A stretch of 64,000 nt of DNA, taken from CAXXOK01 sp964584315 (GTDB lineage: Bacteria > Bacillota > Clostridia > Christensenellales > Aristaeellaceae). Positions 53,745-62,458 of this stretch are shown one piece after another. The position numbers were made by a program, and so were the translations under genes. Position 1 is the first letter of the stretch. Each line of letters starts with the position of its first letter. The notes below the pieces were generated by a model, which had not been told where the DNA came from, searched no databases, and saw only the letters and a program-made list of their open reading frames with translations. The DNA lies in the NCBI GenBank assembly GCA_964584315.1, contig CAZOZO010000003.1, forward strand, positions 78,729-142,728. Direction: 5' to 3'.

Positions 53745-56405
53745 TTACGCCTGCTTGTGGATGCCGTTATTGCGGTGCTTCCTGCGGCTGCGCGCCCGCT
53801 GGAAAAGCTTCACCAGTTCCACCAGCGGCACGATCAGCAGCGCCAACCCCATCGCCACGCCATACTCAAACAGGCTGATGCTCTCAAAGCCGAACGCGTT
53901 TTTGAGAAAAGGCACGTAAATGACCGCCGCGGTGAGCAGCAGTGCCATGATGCCCGCGCCCCACAGGAACTTGTTCTGCTTCTTGAGGCGGAACAACGAC
54001 CCGCGGCGGCTGCGCATGTTGAAGGCCTGAAACACCTCCGCCATCGACATGGTCAAAAAGGCCATGGTAACACCGTCAGGGCTGTTGACAAATTCCCACA
54101 GCCCACTCTCGATGCGGTGGCCGATCAGGTAGGCCGCCAGCGTGAGCAGCGCGACCAGCGCGCCCTGATAGGCGATATCCGCACCCACGCCGCCCGCAAA
54201 GATACCCTCGGCGCTGTTGCGCGGGGGCTTTTTCATGGCGTCGCCCTCGCCGCCCTCCATGCCCAGCGCCAGCGCGGGCAGGCTGTCGGTGATCAGGTTG
54301 ATCCACAGGATGTGCGCGGGCGCAAGCAGCGTGAAGCCCATCATGGTGGCCGCGAAGATGCCCACCACCTCGCTCAGGTTGGACGAGAGCAGGAACTGGA
54401 TGGCCTTTCTGATGTTGGCGTAGATTTTGCGGCCCTCTTCTACGGCGCCTACGATGGTGGCGAAGTTGTCGTCCGCCAGAATCATATCGGCGACGTTCTT
54501 GGTCACGTCCGTGCCGGTGATGCCCATCCCCACGCCGATGTCCGCGGCCTTGATGCTGGGCGCGTCATTCACGCCGTCGCCCGTCATAGCGACGACCTTG
54601 CCGAGGCGCTTCCACGCCTCCACGATGCGCACCTTATGCTCCGGCTGCACGCGCGCGTATACACTGTAGGTTTCGATCGCTTTGTCAAGCTGCGCGTCGG
54701 TCATACCGTTCAGCGCCTGCCCGAGCACCGCCTGCGAGGGGTCCTGCAGGATGCCCAGCTCGCGCGCGATGGCGACGGCGGTGTCGATATGGTCGCCGGT
54801 GATCATGACCACGCGGATGCCCGCGCTGCGGCATTCGTCCACGGCGGCCTGCACCTCGGGGCGCACGGGGTCGATCATGCCGGTCAGGCCGATCAGCGTC
54901 AGTTCCGTTTCGAGCGCCTCCGGCTCAAAGGCGTCCGGGAGCCTGTCATACGTGCGCTGCGCGGCGGCCAGCACACGCAGGGCGCGGTCGGCCATGCGCT
55001 TGTTTTGCAGCAGCACCCGCGCGCGCAGTTCGTCGGTCAGGGGCACTTCGCCGTCCGCGGTCAGGATGCGCGTGCAGCGGGCGAGTACCTCGTCCGGCGC
55101 GCCTTTGGTGTATTGTGTGAAGCCCTCGCCACCCCGGTGCACAGTGCTCATCATCTTGCGCATGCTGTCAAACGGGGCTTCGCCCACGCGGGGGTACTGC
55201 GCCTTGAGCGCGGGCTTGGCAAACCCGCGCTTGGCCGCGTAGGCGACCAGCGCGCACTCGGTGGGCTCGCCCACCGCCGCGCCTGTATCGTCCAGCTCCG
55301 CGTCGGAGCACAGGGCCATGGCGCGGGCCAGCAGGCCGTCGTCCTCGCTGGAGGCTTCCACCACCGTCATACGGTTCTGCGTCAGCGTGCCGGTCTTATC
55401 CGAGCAGATGACCTGCGCGCAGCCGAGCGTCTCCACCGCGGTCAGGCGGCGGATGACTGCGTTGCGCTTGCTCATTTTCGTGACCCCGATGGAGAGCACG
55501 ATGGTCACCACTGCTGCCAGCCCTTCGGGGATCGCCGCCACCGCGAGGCTCACGGCCAGCATGAATGTGTCGATCAGCACTTCCTTGCTCAGCTGCCCTG
55601 CGCGAAGCACGCCTGCCGCAAAGATGACCGCGCTGATGCCCAGCACCATCCAGGTGAGGATGCGACTCAGGCCCGAGAGCTTGCGTTGCAGCGGCGTCTG
55701 TTCGTCTTCAGCTTTGGAGAGGGCCTCGGCAATCTTGCCCATCTCGGTCTGCATCCCTGTGGCGCACACCACGGCCAGCCCACGGCCGTAGACCACGGTG
55801 CTTCCCATGTAGAGCATGTTCTTGCGGTCGCCCAGCGCCACGTCGCCCTCTGTGTCCAGCGCGTCGCTCGTTTTCAGCACGGGTACGCTCTCGCCGGTCA
55901 GCGCGGCTTCTTCCACCTTCATGCTGGCGCACTCCAATATGCGCGCGTCCGCAGGCACCGCGTCGCCCGCCTCCAGTGCGATCACGTCGCCAAGCACCAG
56001 ATCCTCGCTCTTGATATGGGTCAGCTGGCCGTCGCGCCACACCTTGGAGGTGGAGGCCGTCATCTCGCGCAGGGCGGCGATGGCTTCCTCGGCTTTGCTC
56101 TCCTGTACAACGCCCAGCACGGCGTTTAAAACCACCACGAACAGGATGATGAACACATCCGCGAACGACTCGCCCTCGTAGGCGCTGGTGATGGCGCTGA
56201 GCGCCGCGGCCACCAGCAGCACGATGGTCATCGGGTCTGCCAGCTGGCCCAGGAAGCGGGCCAGCAGCGATTTTTTCTTGCCCTCGACCAGCTTGTTTTT
56301 GCCGTTTTGCGCAAGGCGCGCCTGCGCCTCCGCCTCGGTCAGGCCATGCCTGCCGCTTTTGAGCTCAATGAGCGCGTCCGCGCTGCCTGTGTTGTAGAAT
56401 TTCAA
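53745..56405 (-). CDS. P-type cation ATPase (PMCA/P2-like), probably Ca2+ or Mn2+ export
   Basis: The 886-residue pump has every P2-ATPase element: actuator loop TGES, PEGL-type membrane motif (AAIPEGLAA), phosphorylation site D336 in CSDKTGTLTQN, KGAPDEVL for nucleotide binding, MITGDH, TGDGVND, and NLITDSLPALALGME in helix six. About ten membrane helices are expected. The family normally exports Ca2+, but the manganese-type riboswitch upstream suggests Mn2+ as a regulator and perhaps as cargo. The start is TTG 56405, with AAAGGAG well placed before it; no ATG fits. Confidence 0.93.
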   Translation of the reverse strand: MKFYNTGSADALIELKSGRHGLTEAEAQARLAQNGKNKLVEGKKKSLLARFLGQLADPMTIVLLVAAALSAITSAYEGESFADVFIILFVVVLNAVLGVVQESKAEEAIAALREMTASTSKVWRDGQLTHIKSEDLVLGDVIALEAGDAVPADARILECASMKVEEAALTGESVPVLKTSDALDTEGDVALGDRKNMLYMGSTVVYGRGLAVVCATGMQTEMGKIAEALSKAEDEQTPLQRKLSGLSRILTWMVLGISAVIFAAGVLRAGQLSKEVLIDTFMLAVSLAVAAIPEGLAAVVTIVLSIGVTKMSKRNAVIRRLTAVETLGCAQVICSDKTGTLTQNRMTVVEASSEDDGLLARAMALCSDAELDDTGAAVGEPTECALVAYAAKRGFAKPALKAQYPRVGEAPFDSMRKMMSTVHRGGEGFTQYTKGAPDEVLARCTRILTADGEVPLTDELRARVLLQNKRMADRALRVLAAAQRTYDRLPDAFEPEALETELTLIGLTGMIDPVRPEVQAAVDECRSAGIRVVMITGDHIDTAVAIARELGILQDPSQAVLGQALNGMTDAQLDKAIETYSVYARVQPEHKVRIVEAWKRLGKVVAMTGDGVNDAPSIKAADIGVGMGITGTDVTKNVADMILADDNFATIVGAVEEGRKIYANIRKAIQFLLSSNLSEVVGIFAATMMGFTLLAPAHILWINLITDSLPALALGMEGGEGDAMKKPPRNSAEGIFAGGVGADIAYQGALVALLTLAAYLIGHRIESGLWEFVNSPDGVTMAFLTMSMAEVFQAFNMRSRRGSLFRLKKQNKFLWGAGIMALLLTAAVIYVPFLKNAFGFESISLFEYGVAMGLALLIVPLVELVKLFQRARSRRKHRNNGIHKQA

Positions 56406-56436
56406 GGGGGATGCTCCTTTCCATGTGCGCCGGTAT

Positions 56437-56474
56437 AAGAAAGACTCATATACAGGCTTGGCTGTACATGAGTC
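56437..56474 (-). terminator. Conditional terminator of the riboswitch
   Basis: On the minus strand GACTCATGTACAG (56474-56462) pairs with CTGTATATGAGTC (56455-56443), one mismatch, followed by TTTCTT. Its left arm includes CTCAT, which is also the right arm of the aptamer's P1 stem, so the two structures exclude each other. Confidence 0.7.
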
Positions 56475-56560
56475 TCACTCATTAAGGCTGGCCAAGCCGG
56501 TGGTGCCGGCGGTTATGTTTGACCAGACCGCGCTTTTGCAAACGCGAATTACTCCCTCAT
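56468..56560 (-). promoter_or_regulatory. yybP-ykoY-type manganese riboswitch
   Basis: The leader of the P-type ATPase has the parts of a yybP-ykoY aptamer on the minus strand: P1 formed by ATGAG (56560-56556) and CTCAT (56472-56468); the L1 loop GGAGTA directly inside the 5' arm and GTGAGA inside the 3' arm; GCG stem-loops; and the conserved GTCAAACATAACCGCC...CCGGCTTGGCCA middle region. P1 overlaps the left arm of the following terminator. With Mn2+ bound, P1 should form and the terminator should not, giving an ON switch. This is based on recalled consensus, not a covariance search. Confidence 0.75.
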
Positions 56561-56578
56561 GGATATTCAATTCGCCTG

Positions 56579-56608
56579 ATTGTAACACGCGGTGCAAAGG
56601 GCTGTCAA
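56579..56608 (-). promoter_or_regulatory. Promoter of the riboswitch-controlled ATPase gene
   Basis: On the minus strand a perfect TTGACA (56603-56608) and TACAAT (56579-56584) are 18 bases apart, about 20 bases before the aptamer. Confidence 0.7.
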
Positions 56609-56656
56609 CGGCAAGGGCGGGGCATATGGACGCTGAAACGATGGTTTCAGGCGGGT

Positions 56657-57295
56657 TTACTCCGCCAGCGCACCCACGTGCCATTCAAGGGCGGTGATCA
56701 CCTTATTTACGTCAAGGATCACGGCAAAACCGGCGTGCGACTCGTAGAGGAACGCCTCTGGGCTGGCCAGCAACTCCGCGCTGTACGGGGCCACGGGCGA
56801 GAGGTACTGGATAACGGTGGTGCCGTCGTCATAGGTCATGGCCTTGGCGCAGGGCGGCAACGGCAGGCCGAGCGCATCCACCCAGCCGGCGGCGTAGAGC
56901 ACGCCATCCTTTGCGGCGCTCTGGTCATAGGGGAAGGCCGCGTTCAGCGCCGCCTCGTCCATGCCCAGTTTGATACCGCGCGGGCCTGCAAGTGCGGCGC
57001 TGGTAAGCTGCGCATCGGTCAGCAGCCCCTGCGTGTACGTGAGCGTCAGGCCGTCGTAGGTGAGGGTCTGCTGCATGTCGCCTGTGGCGGCCTCCGTGGT
57101 CACCTCGCCCCGCTGCGCCGGTTCGCCGAGGATGGCGACTGTCTGGTCGATGGTCGCGCCCGCAGGTACGCCGCCCGCGGTCAGGTCGGCATAGGCGAAG
57201 GGCGCTTGCGGCAGGGTGGCCGCAGTCGCGGGCCAGGCGGCGAGCATAAGCAGGCATACGAGCACCAAGGTTAGGGTCGTGCGACTGTGTTTCAT
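56657..57295 (-). CDS. Secreted protein with an LGMD-type segment, unknown function
   Basis: The 212-residue product has a signal peptide (residues 1-26) and a periplasm-type mixed fold. A repeated theme is visible: residues near 50-80 (VPAGATIDQTVAILGEPAQ) and 110-125 (KLGMDEAALNAAF) look like two copies of a SmpA/BamE-like or beta-lactamase-inhibitor-like alpha-alpha-beta start, in which a small domain begins with a helix after G-x-S/T. I cannot name the family. It resembles the protein at 41982-42551 in the LGMD segment. ATG 57295 follows AAAGGGG. Confidence 0.78.
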   Translation of the reverse strand: MKHSRTTLTLVLVCLLMLAAWPATAATLPQAPFAYADLTAGGVPAGATIDQTVAILGEPAQRGEVTTEAATGDMQQTLTYDGLTLTYTQGLLTDAQLTSAALAGPRGIKLGMDEAALNAAFPYDQSAAKDGVLYAAGWVDALGLPLPPCAKAMTYDDGTTVIQYLSPVAPYSAELLASPEAFLYESHAGFAVILDVNKVITALEWHVGALAE

Positions 57296-57389
57296 GGCAG
57301 GTACCCCTTTCCGTTGCGGTCGTGCGGGATGGTCGTTACCCAAGGAACGAGTGTGGGCACATGAAAATTGCATGTACGGCAGAGAAAGA

Positions 57390-58715
57390 TCACAGCCGCG
57401 TGATGCGATCCGCTTCCACGATGGCGTGTATCAGCTTGAGCGTCGGCACCTTGCGCTTGAGGATGGGGATGGCGTTCTGGATGGAGATCTCGGCAAGGTC
57501 AGCGTCCTCGTCATTTTTACAGTACACGGTGGCGATGGGCTCGCCCGCCTCCACATAGTCGCCGATGCGGTGCTTGAGCACGAAGCCTACGCTGTAGTCG
57601 ATCACGTCGGTCTTTTCGCGCCGGCCCGCGCCGATGTGCTGCGCCAGGTTGCCAAGGTGCATGGTCTGCATCGACTGGATGAAGCCCTCCGTGGGGGCGG
57701 GAATGTCACGGATCACCTTGGCCTGCGGCAGCAGCGCCACATCATCGCAGACGCGCGCGTCGCCGCCTTGCGCCGTGATCATCTCGCGCAGCTTTTGAAG
57801 CCCTGCGCCGGTGTTCAGCGCATAGAGCAGCTTTCCCTCGGCCTCGTCCACGGTGGCGGCGGCGTAGGCGGCGATCAGCATCTGCGCGCCTAGCGCCAGC
57901 GATACTTCAAGCAGCGGCCCTGTGACCCGCCCGCTGAGTACGTCGATGGCCTCCTTGACCTCCAGCGCGTTGCCCACATGGCTGCCAAGCGGCTCGCCCA
58001 TATCGGTCACCAGCGCCACCACGCGGCGGCCTGCGTCGGTGCCGATGCGCACCATCGCCTGCGCCAGCTCGATGCTATCCTCCAGCGTGTGCATGATGGC
58101 GCCGGAGCCGGTCTTGACATCCAGCACGATGGCCTGCGCACCGCTGGCCAGCTTCTTGCTCATGATGCTGGAGGCGATCAGCGGCAGGCTGTCCACGGTG
58201 CTGGTGACGTCGCGCAGGGCGTACAGCTCTTTATCCGCTGGGGCTAAGTTCTCACTCTGGCCGATGACCGCCAGGCCGATGCGCTGCACCTGCGTGATGA
58301 ACTCGTCCATCGACAGGCCTACGCGAAAGCCCCGGATGCTCTCCAGCTTGTCCAGCGTGCCGCCCGTGTGGCCCAGGCCACGGCCGCTCATCTTGGCGAC
58401 GGGCACGCCGCAGGCCGCCACCAACGGGGCGAGAATCAGCGTGGTGGTATCGCCCACGCCGCCGGTGGAGTGCTTGTCGGTGGGCACGCCGGGGATCATC
58501 GACAGGTCGACCATATCGCCGCTCTGCGCCATGGCAAGGGTAAGCCGCACGGTTTCCTCGCGCGACATGCCGTTGAGGCGGATGGCCATCAGCAGGGCGG
58601 AAAGCTGGTAATCTTTGATGGTTTTGTGCGCCGCGCCGTTTGCGAAAAACCGGATTTCTTCCTCGGTCAGCGCCTTACCAAGTTTCTTCTTCTCAATGAT
58701 GGATACGATATCCAT
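57390..58715 (-). CDS. pdp: Pyrimidine-nucleoside phosphorylase
   Basis: The 441-residue enzyme splits uridine, thymidine and deoxyuridine with phosphate. It shows the family signature KMSGRGLGHTGGTLDKLESI (about residues 108-127), the phosphate-binding KHSTGGVGDT (about 80-89) and a C-terminal domain with KHRIGDYVEAGEPIATVY. ATG 58715 is preferred because GGAGG is placed before it; the frame runs upstream to 58889 without a plausible start. No deoC or cdd gene is adjacent. Confidence 0.95.
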   Translation of the reverse strand: MDIVSIIEKKKLGKALTEEEIRFFANGAAHKTIKDYQLSALLMAIRLNGMSREETVRLTLAMAQSGDMVDLSMIPGVPTDKHSTGGVGDTTTLILAPLVAACGVPVAKMSGRGLGHTGGTLDKLESIRGFRVGLSMDEFITQVQRIGLAVIGQSENLAPADKELYALRDVTSTVDSLPLIASSIMSKKLASGAQAIVLDVKTGSGAIMHTLEDSIELAQAMVRIGTDAGRRVVALVTDMGEPLGSHVGNALEVKEAIDVLSGRVTGPLLEVSLALGAQMLIAAYAAATVDEAEGKLLYALNTGAGLQKLREMITAQGGDARVCDDVALLPQAKVIRDIPAPTEGFIQSMQTMHLGNLAQHIGAGRREKTDVIDYSVGFVLKHRIGDYVEAGEPIATVYCKNDEDADLAEISIQNAIPILKRKVPTLKLIHAIVEADRITRL

Positions 58716-58741
58716 GGCCTGTGTGCCTCCTGAAAATGCGC

Positions 58742-58765
58742 GCGCGGGCGCTTGTGCGCCCGCGC
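58742..58765 (-). terminator. Hairpin between the zinc-ribbon gene and pdp
   Basis: GCGCGGGCGC (58742-58751) pairs perfectly with GCGCCCGCGC (58756-58765) around TTGT. No T-run follows. Confidence 0.4.
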
Positions 58766-58780
58766 TGCCATGCTGTTGGG

Positions 58781-59488
58781 TTAAAGCGATACGATCATGC
58801 GCCCGCAGGATTCGCACTCGATCACTTTCGCGCCCGCCTTGAAATTGCGCAGGGTGACCTGCGGCAGGCCCATAAAGCAGCCACCGCACTGGCCGTTGAC
58901 CAGCTTGGCAACGGGCGGCAGGCAGTGCTTCTTAATAACCTGATACCGCTCCATCAGCTCGGGCTCGATATCCTTGCCCTTTTCCTGCGCGGCGCGGCGT
59001 TTCTCCTCCAGCGTTTTCATCTGCTCCTTGTACTCTTCTTCGTACTCGACGCGCTGCTTCTCGTACTCGGCCTTTACCTTGGAGAACTTGACGCTGATTT
59101 CCTTCTGCACGCGGTCATGATCCGCCGCATCCAGCTGAATACGCTTCATTTCCTGTTCGTAGTTCTGGATATCGCCCATCAGCTTTTGCGCCTCGTGCGA
59201 GAAAGCCCGGGCCTGTTCGAGGTTTTCGGGCGGCGTTTCCGTCAGCCGGGTGGTGAGGGTGCGCAGCTGCTCCTGCTGAAGGCCGATGGCGTCGGTGATG
59301 ATGTCCACGCGGTCGAGCATCTCGGCGACCTGTTCCTCCATCTGTTTGATCAGGTTCTGCTGCTCAAGCAGAAACTCGCGGTTCTTCTTCAGCGCCAGCC
59401 GGTTGGGTGAACGCTTGATCTCGTTCTCCAGCGCGTCCGCCTCCATGTCGGCCTGTTGGAATTCCCACAGCATCTCGATCTGTTCCAT
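58781..59488 (-). CDS. Coiled-coil zinc-ribbon protein (zf-RING_7 family)
   Basis: The 235-residue protein is a long coiled coil (about residues 10-175) followed by a zinc ribbon with cysteine pairs C201/C204 and C225/C228. This matches the zf-RING_7/DUF164 family, which in Bacillota is often next to the Nif3-like gene. Its function is not well known; nucleic acid or protein binding is possible. It follows the Nif3-like gene by 55 bases and belongs to the rpoD-trmK-nif3 gene set. Confidence 0.9.
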   Translation of the reverse strand: MEQIEMLWEFQQADMEADALENEIKRSPNRLALKKNREFLLEQQNLIKQMEEQVAEMLDRVDIITDAIGLQQEQLRTLTTRLTETPPENLEQARAFSHEAQKLMGDIQNYEQEMKRIQLDAADHDRVQKEISVKFSKVKAEYEKQRVEYEEEYKEQMKTLEEKRRAAQEKGKDIEPELMERYQVIKKHCLPPVAKLVNGQCGGCFMGLPQVTLRNFKAGAKVIECESCGRMIVSL

Positions 59489-59543
59489 GGTGACCTCCTT
59501 ACGTGTGCGTGCTCCCCGCGGAGCGGTCGTGCCCCGCGTGCGC

Positions 59544-60317
59544 TCAGGTGGCGCAGGTCAGGGGCGGTATGGTGTTCAGCCGCGCGGCGATGGGCCAGCG
59601 GCCCGCCGATGCGTCTGAGAGAAAACGTTGGTACAGGGCAGCGATGCCGGGCTGCTCGGTAGGGTGATGGCCCGCGTCGATCACGCTGAGGCCCGCGGCT
59701 TGTGCGGCCAGCAGCTCGTGGTGCTTGACCTCGCCCGTCACATAGACCTGCGCGCCCAGCGCGGCTGCCGCCTGCCAGCCCTCGCCGTATGCCCCCGCGC
59801 CCACCGCCACATGGCGGATGTCGGCTGTCTCGTCGCCGTACAGGCGGGCGCACGCATGAAGGCGCTGGTTCACATGGTGCAGGAATGCCCTGGCGGCCAT
59901 GGGGTCGTTCAGCCTGCCGTGGCGCAGGTACGGGTCGCCGTCTACGCTGCGAACCTTGCTCAGGCCCAGCGCGGCGGCCAGTGCGTCGCCCGTGCCGCCT
60001 TCCGCGCGGTCAAGGTTCGTATGCGCGGCGATCAGGTTCAGCCGTGCGCCGATGGCGGTGGCCAGCACGTCGCCCTCCGGCGTATCGTAGCGGATGGCCT
60101 TCGCGCCGCCAAACAGCAGCGGGTGGTGGGTCACGATCAGGTCCGCGTCCCACTCGTCCGCTTCTTGCAAAGCGGGCAGCGTCGCGTCCAGCGTAAAGTA
60201 GACGCGCGTTACCTCGGCATTCGGGTCGCCCAGCACCAGCCCCGCGTTGTCGAAGGGTTCCTGCGTGGCGAAGGGGGCGAAGCTGTCCAGCCAGCGGAGC
60301 ACATCGCTCACGGTCAT
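59544..60317 (-). CDS. Nif3-like dinuclear metal-centre protein (YqfO family)
   Basis: The 257-residue protein belongs to the Nif3/DUF34 family, which forms hexameric rings with two metals per subunit. Metal ligands are seen as VTHHPLLF (H64, H65), AHTNLD (H99, D103) and the C-terminal GHHPTEQ. It lacks the middle PII-like insert found in Bacillus YqfO and is therefore the short form. It overlaps trmK by four bases, the usual gene order. Roles in GTP cyclohydrolase-like or cofactor repair chemistry have been proposed for the family but none is firm. Confidence 0.93.
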   Translation of the reverse strand: MTVSDVLRWLDSFAPFATQEPFDNAGLVLGDPNAEVTRVYFTLDATLPALQEADEWDADLIVTHHPLLFGGAKAIRYDTPEGDVLATAIGARLNLIAAHTNLDRAEGGTGDALAAALGLSKVRSVDGDPYLRHGRLNDPMAARAFLHHVNQRLHACARLYGDETADIRHVAVGAGAYGEGWQAAAALGAQVYVTGEVKHHELLAAQAAGLSVIDAGHHPTEQPGIAALYQRFLSDASAGRWPIAARLNTIPPLTCAT

Positions 60318-61234
60318 AAGGCGGCCTCCCCTCGGGGCTTGGCCCCGGCAGCACTGCGCTCGACGGCGGCCAGCGCCTCGGCGGTCATGGAAAGCTCAAG
60401 CTCCAGCGCCGCAAGCCTGTCCGCGGGCGCCTCCGCGCGCGCGCTGCGCATCGCGCCTACCGCCTTTTGCAGCAGCGCCTGCCGGTGCCGTAGCCAACCC
60501 GCCCATGCGGGCGGCAGGTCACGGAGCAGGCAAGGGCCCAGCAGCAGCTCGCGCTCGGTGGGCTGTGGCGCGCCTTCCGGCGCGGGCACAGCCAGCATCA
60601 GGATGTACAGGCGACCATCCGCCTGTGCTACGTGCTCGGCGGCCAGCCGGTAGCCGATGTCGTACAGGGCTTTGCGGAGCAGCGGCAGCTCGGTCTGCGC
60701 GCCCAGCACCAGCGTGGCGCCTTGCAGGCGGCTCTGCCCGCGCGCGAGGATGCCCGCCAGCGTTTCACCGCCCATGCCCAGGATGCACACCGTGTCCGCT
60801 CTGCCGTCCGGCAGCGCGTCCAGCGCGGCAAGCCCGTCTGCGGCGGCGAACACCGTGCGGCTCGCAAGCCCCAGTCCATTCAGCCTTGCCTTGGCCTTAC
60901 CCAGCGCCTTTTCACTCACATCGGCAGCCAGCAGCGTTTGGCAGCGGTTTTCGGTAAGCAGCGCCGCACCCAGGCGGCCATGGTCGCACCCGATATCCGC
61001 GCACACGCCGCAGGGGTCCACCCAATCCGCCGCCGCACGCAGGCGCGCATCCAAAAGCGGCGGTCGCGGCGCGCGCTTGCCCGGCGCATCGGGCACGGTT
61101 ATGCGTGCCTCGTCGGCAACGCCAAGCGGCGCATGGGGCAGGGGCCTGCTGTGCGGTTTTGCTGTGTGCGCGCCGCCCGCCCGTCGCTTGCCCGCGGGGC
61201 CGGTGCGCGGCTCAAAGTCGATATCGGCGGCCAT
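60314..61234 (-). CDS. trmK: tRNA (adenine-22-N1)-methyltransferase TrmK
   Basis: The 306-residue protein methylates A22 in tRNA using SAM. The core has the SAM motif CADIGCDHGRL (about residues 78-88), ADVSEKALGKA and ILGMGGETLAGIL (about 149-161), all typical of TrmK, and a helical C-terminus. The first 60 residues are a basic, proline-rich extension not normal for the family (usual length about 230), so a later start is possible, though none has a clear ribosome-binding site. The ATG follows the rpoD stop directly. Confidence 0.9.
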   Translation of the reverse strand: MAADIDFEPRTGPAGKRRAGGAHTAKPHSRPLPHAPLGVADEARITVPDAPGKRAPRPPLLDARLRAAADWVDPCGVCADIGCDHGRLGAALLTENRCQTLLAADVSEKALGKAKARLNGLGLASRTVFAAADGLAALDALPDGRADTVCILGMGGETLAGILARGQSRLQGATLVLGAQTELPLLRKALYDIGYRLAAEHVAQADGRLYILMLAVPAPEGAPQPTERELLLGPCLLRDLPPAWAGWLRHRQALLQKAVGAMRSARAEAPADRLAALELELSMTAEALAAVERSAAGAKPRGEAAL

Positions 61235-62320
61235 CTAATCCAGATAATCCTTGAGTTTTTTGCTGCGGCTGGGGTGGCGCAGCTTGCGCAGGGCTTTCGC
61301 CTCGATCTGGCGGATGCGCTCGCGCGTTACCTTGAACACGCGGCCCACTTCCTCCAGCGTGCGCTGGTGGCCGTCGTCCAGCCCGAAGCGCAGGCGAAGC
61401 ACCTTTTCCTCGCGGGGGGTGAGCGTATCCAGCACGTCGAGCAGCTGCTCCTTCATGAGCGTGAAGCTGGCGGCTTCCGCGGGCGCAGGCGCGTCTTCGT
61501 CCGGGATGAAGTCGCCCAGGTGGCTGTCCTCCTCCTCGCCGATGGGGGTCTCCAGCGAGACGGGCTCCTGCGCGATTTTGATGATCTCGCGCACCTTGCC
61601 CTCGCTGATGTTCATCACCTTGGCGATCTCATCCGGGGTGGGCTCGCGGCCGTACTCCTGCAAAAGCTGGCGGGACACGCGGATGAGCTTGTTGATGGTT
61701 TCCACCATGTGGACGGGAATGCGGATGGTGCGCGCCTGGTCGGCGATGGCGCGGGTGATCGCCTGCCGGATCCACCATGTGGCGTAGGTGGAAAACTTGT
61801 ATCCCTTGCGGTAGTCAAACTTGTCCACCGCTTTGATCAGGCCCAGATTGCCCTCCTGAATGAGGTCGAGGAAGAGCATGCCGCGCCCTACGTAGCGTTT
61901 GGCGATGGACACCACGAGCCGAAGGTTCGCCTCGGTCAGCTTGCGCTTGGCCTCCTCGTCGCCTTCCTCCATGCGTTTGGCGATGTCGATCTCCTCGTCC
62001 GCCGTCAGGAGGGGCACCTTGCCGATCTCCTTCAAATACATGCGCACGGGGTCGTCTACGCTTACGCCGTCGGGGACACTCAAATCGATCTTGTCCGGCT
62101 CGATCAACTCGTCGGCGGGCACGGGGTCGAATTCGCTGACCACGTCCACGCCCATGTTCTCAAGCGTTTCGTAGATCTTGTTCATCTGCTCGGCGTCGAT
62201 CTCCAGCTCCATGGCCTGGTTGGCGACCTCGTCGCGGGTGATCGTGCCTTTGGTTTTTGCGTCCTCGTATAGCTCGTTGAGTTTCAACTTGATCGCCTCG
62301 GGCGAATGGTTGCTCAACAT
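61235..62320 (-). CDS. rpoD: Primary sigma factor RpoD/SigA
   Basis: The 361-residue protein is the housekeeping sigma-70. It has a short region 1.1, region 1.2 (DDPVRMYLKEIG), region 2 with GNLGLIKAVDKFDYRKGYKF and STYATWWIRQAI for -10 melting, region 3, and region 4.2 with VGRVFKVTRERIRQIEAKAL for -35 binding. There is no large non-conserved insert, as in Bacillus SigA. Three start codons lie in a row (GTG 62326, ATG 62323, ATG 62320); 62320 gives the best spacing to GAAGGAG. It follows dnaG, the classic order. Confidence 0.97.
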   Translation of the reverse strand: MLSNHSPEAIKLKLNELYEDAKTKGTITRDEVANQAMELEIDAEQMNKIYETLENMGVDVVSEFDPVPADELIEPDKIDLSVPDGVSVDDPVRMYLKEIGKVPLLTADEEIDIAKRMEEGDEEAKRKLTEANLRLVVSIAKRYVGRGMLFLDLIQEGNLGLIKAVDKFDYRKGYKFSTYATWWIRQAITRAIADQARTIRIPVHMVETINKLIRVSRQLLQEYGREPTPDEIAKVMNISEGKVREIIKIAQEPVSLETPIGEEEDSHLGDFIPDEDAPAPAEAASFTLMKEQLLDVLDTLTPREEKVLRLRFGLDDGHQRTLEEVGRVFKVTRERIRQIEAKALRKLRHPSRSKKLKDYLD

Positions 62321-62458
62321 CATCACTCCTTCATGTGAAAGGGCCGTGTCGGTGCGGTCAAAAGGGGAGGGGGCGCATCGAACGGCCGGTGCGGGCCCTG
62401 TAAACGCTATTGTCCCACCGGGACGGGGGCGAAACCGTGGGCTTTTGCGCCACGCCGC

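Noticed and set aside
53757..56129. 790-codon open frame on the plus strand opposite the P-type ATPase
   Set aside because: The translation is rich in Arg, His, Gln and Gly and featureless, whereas the minus strand encodes a complete P-type ATPase.
60632..62272. 546-codon open frame opposite trmK and rpoD
   Set aside because: It spans two real genes on the other strand and has no recognisable motif.
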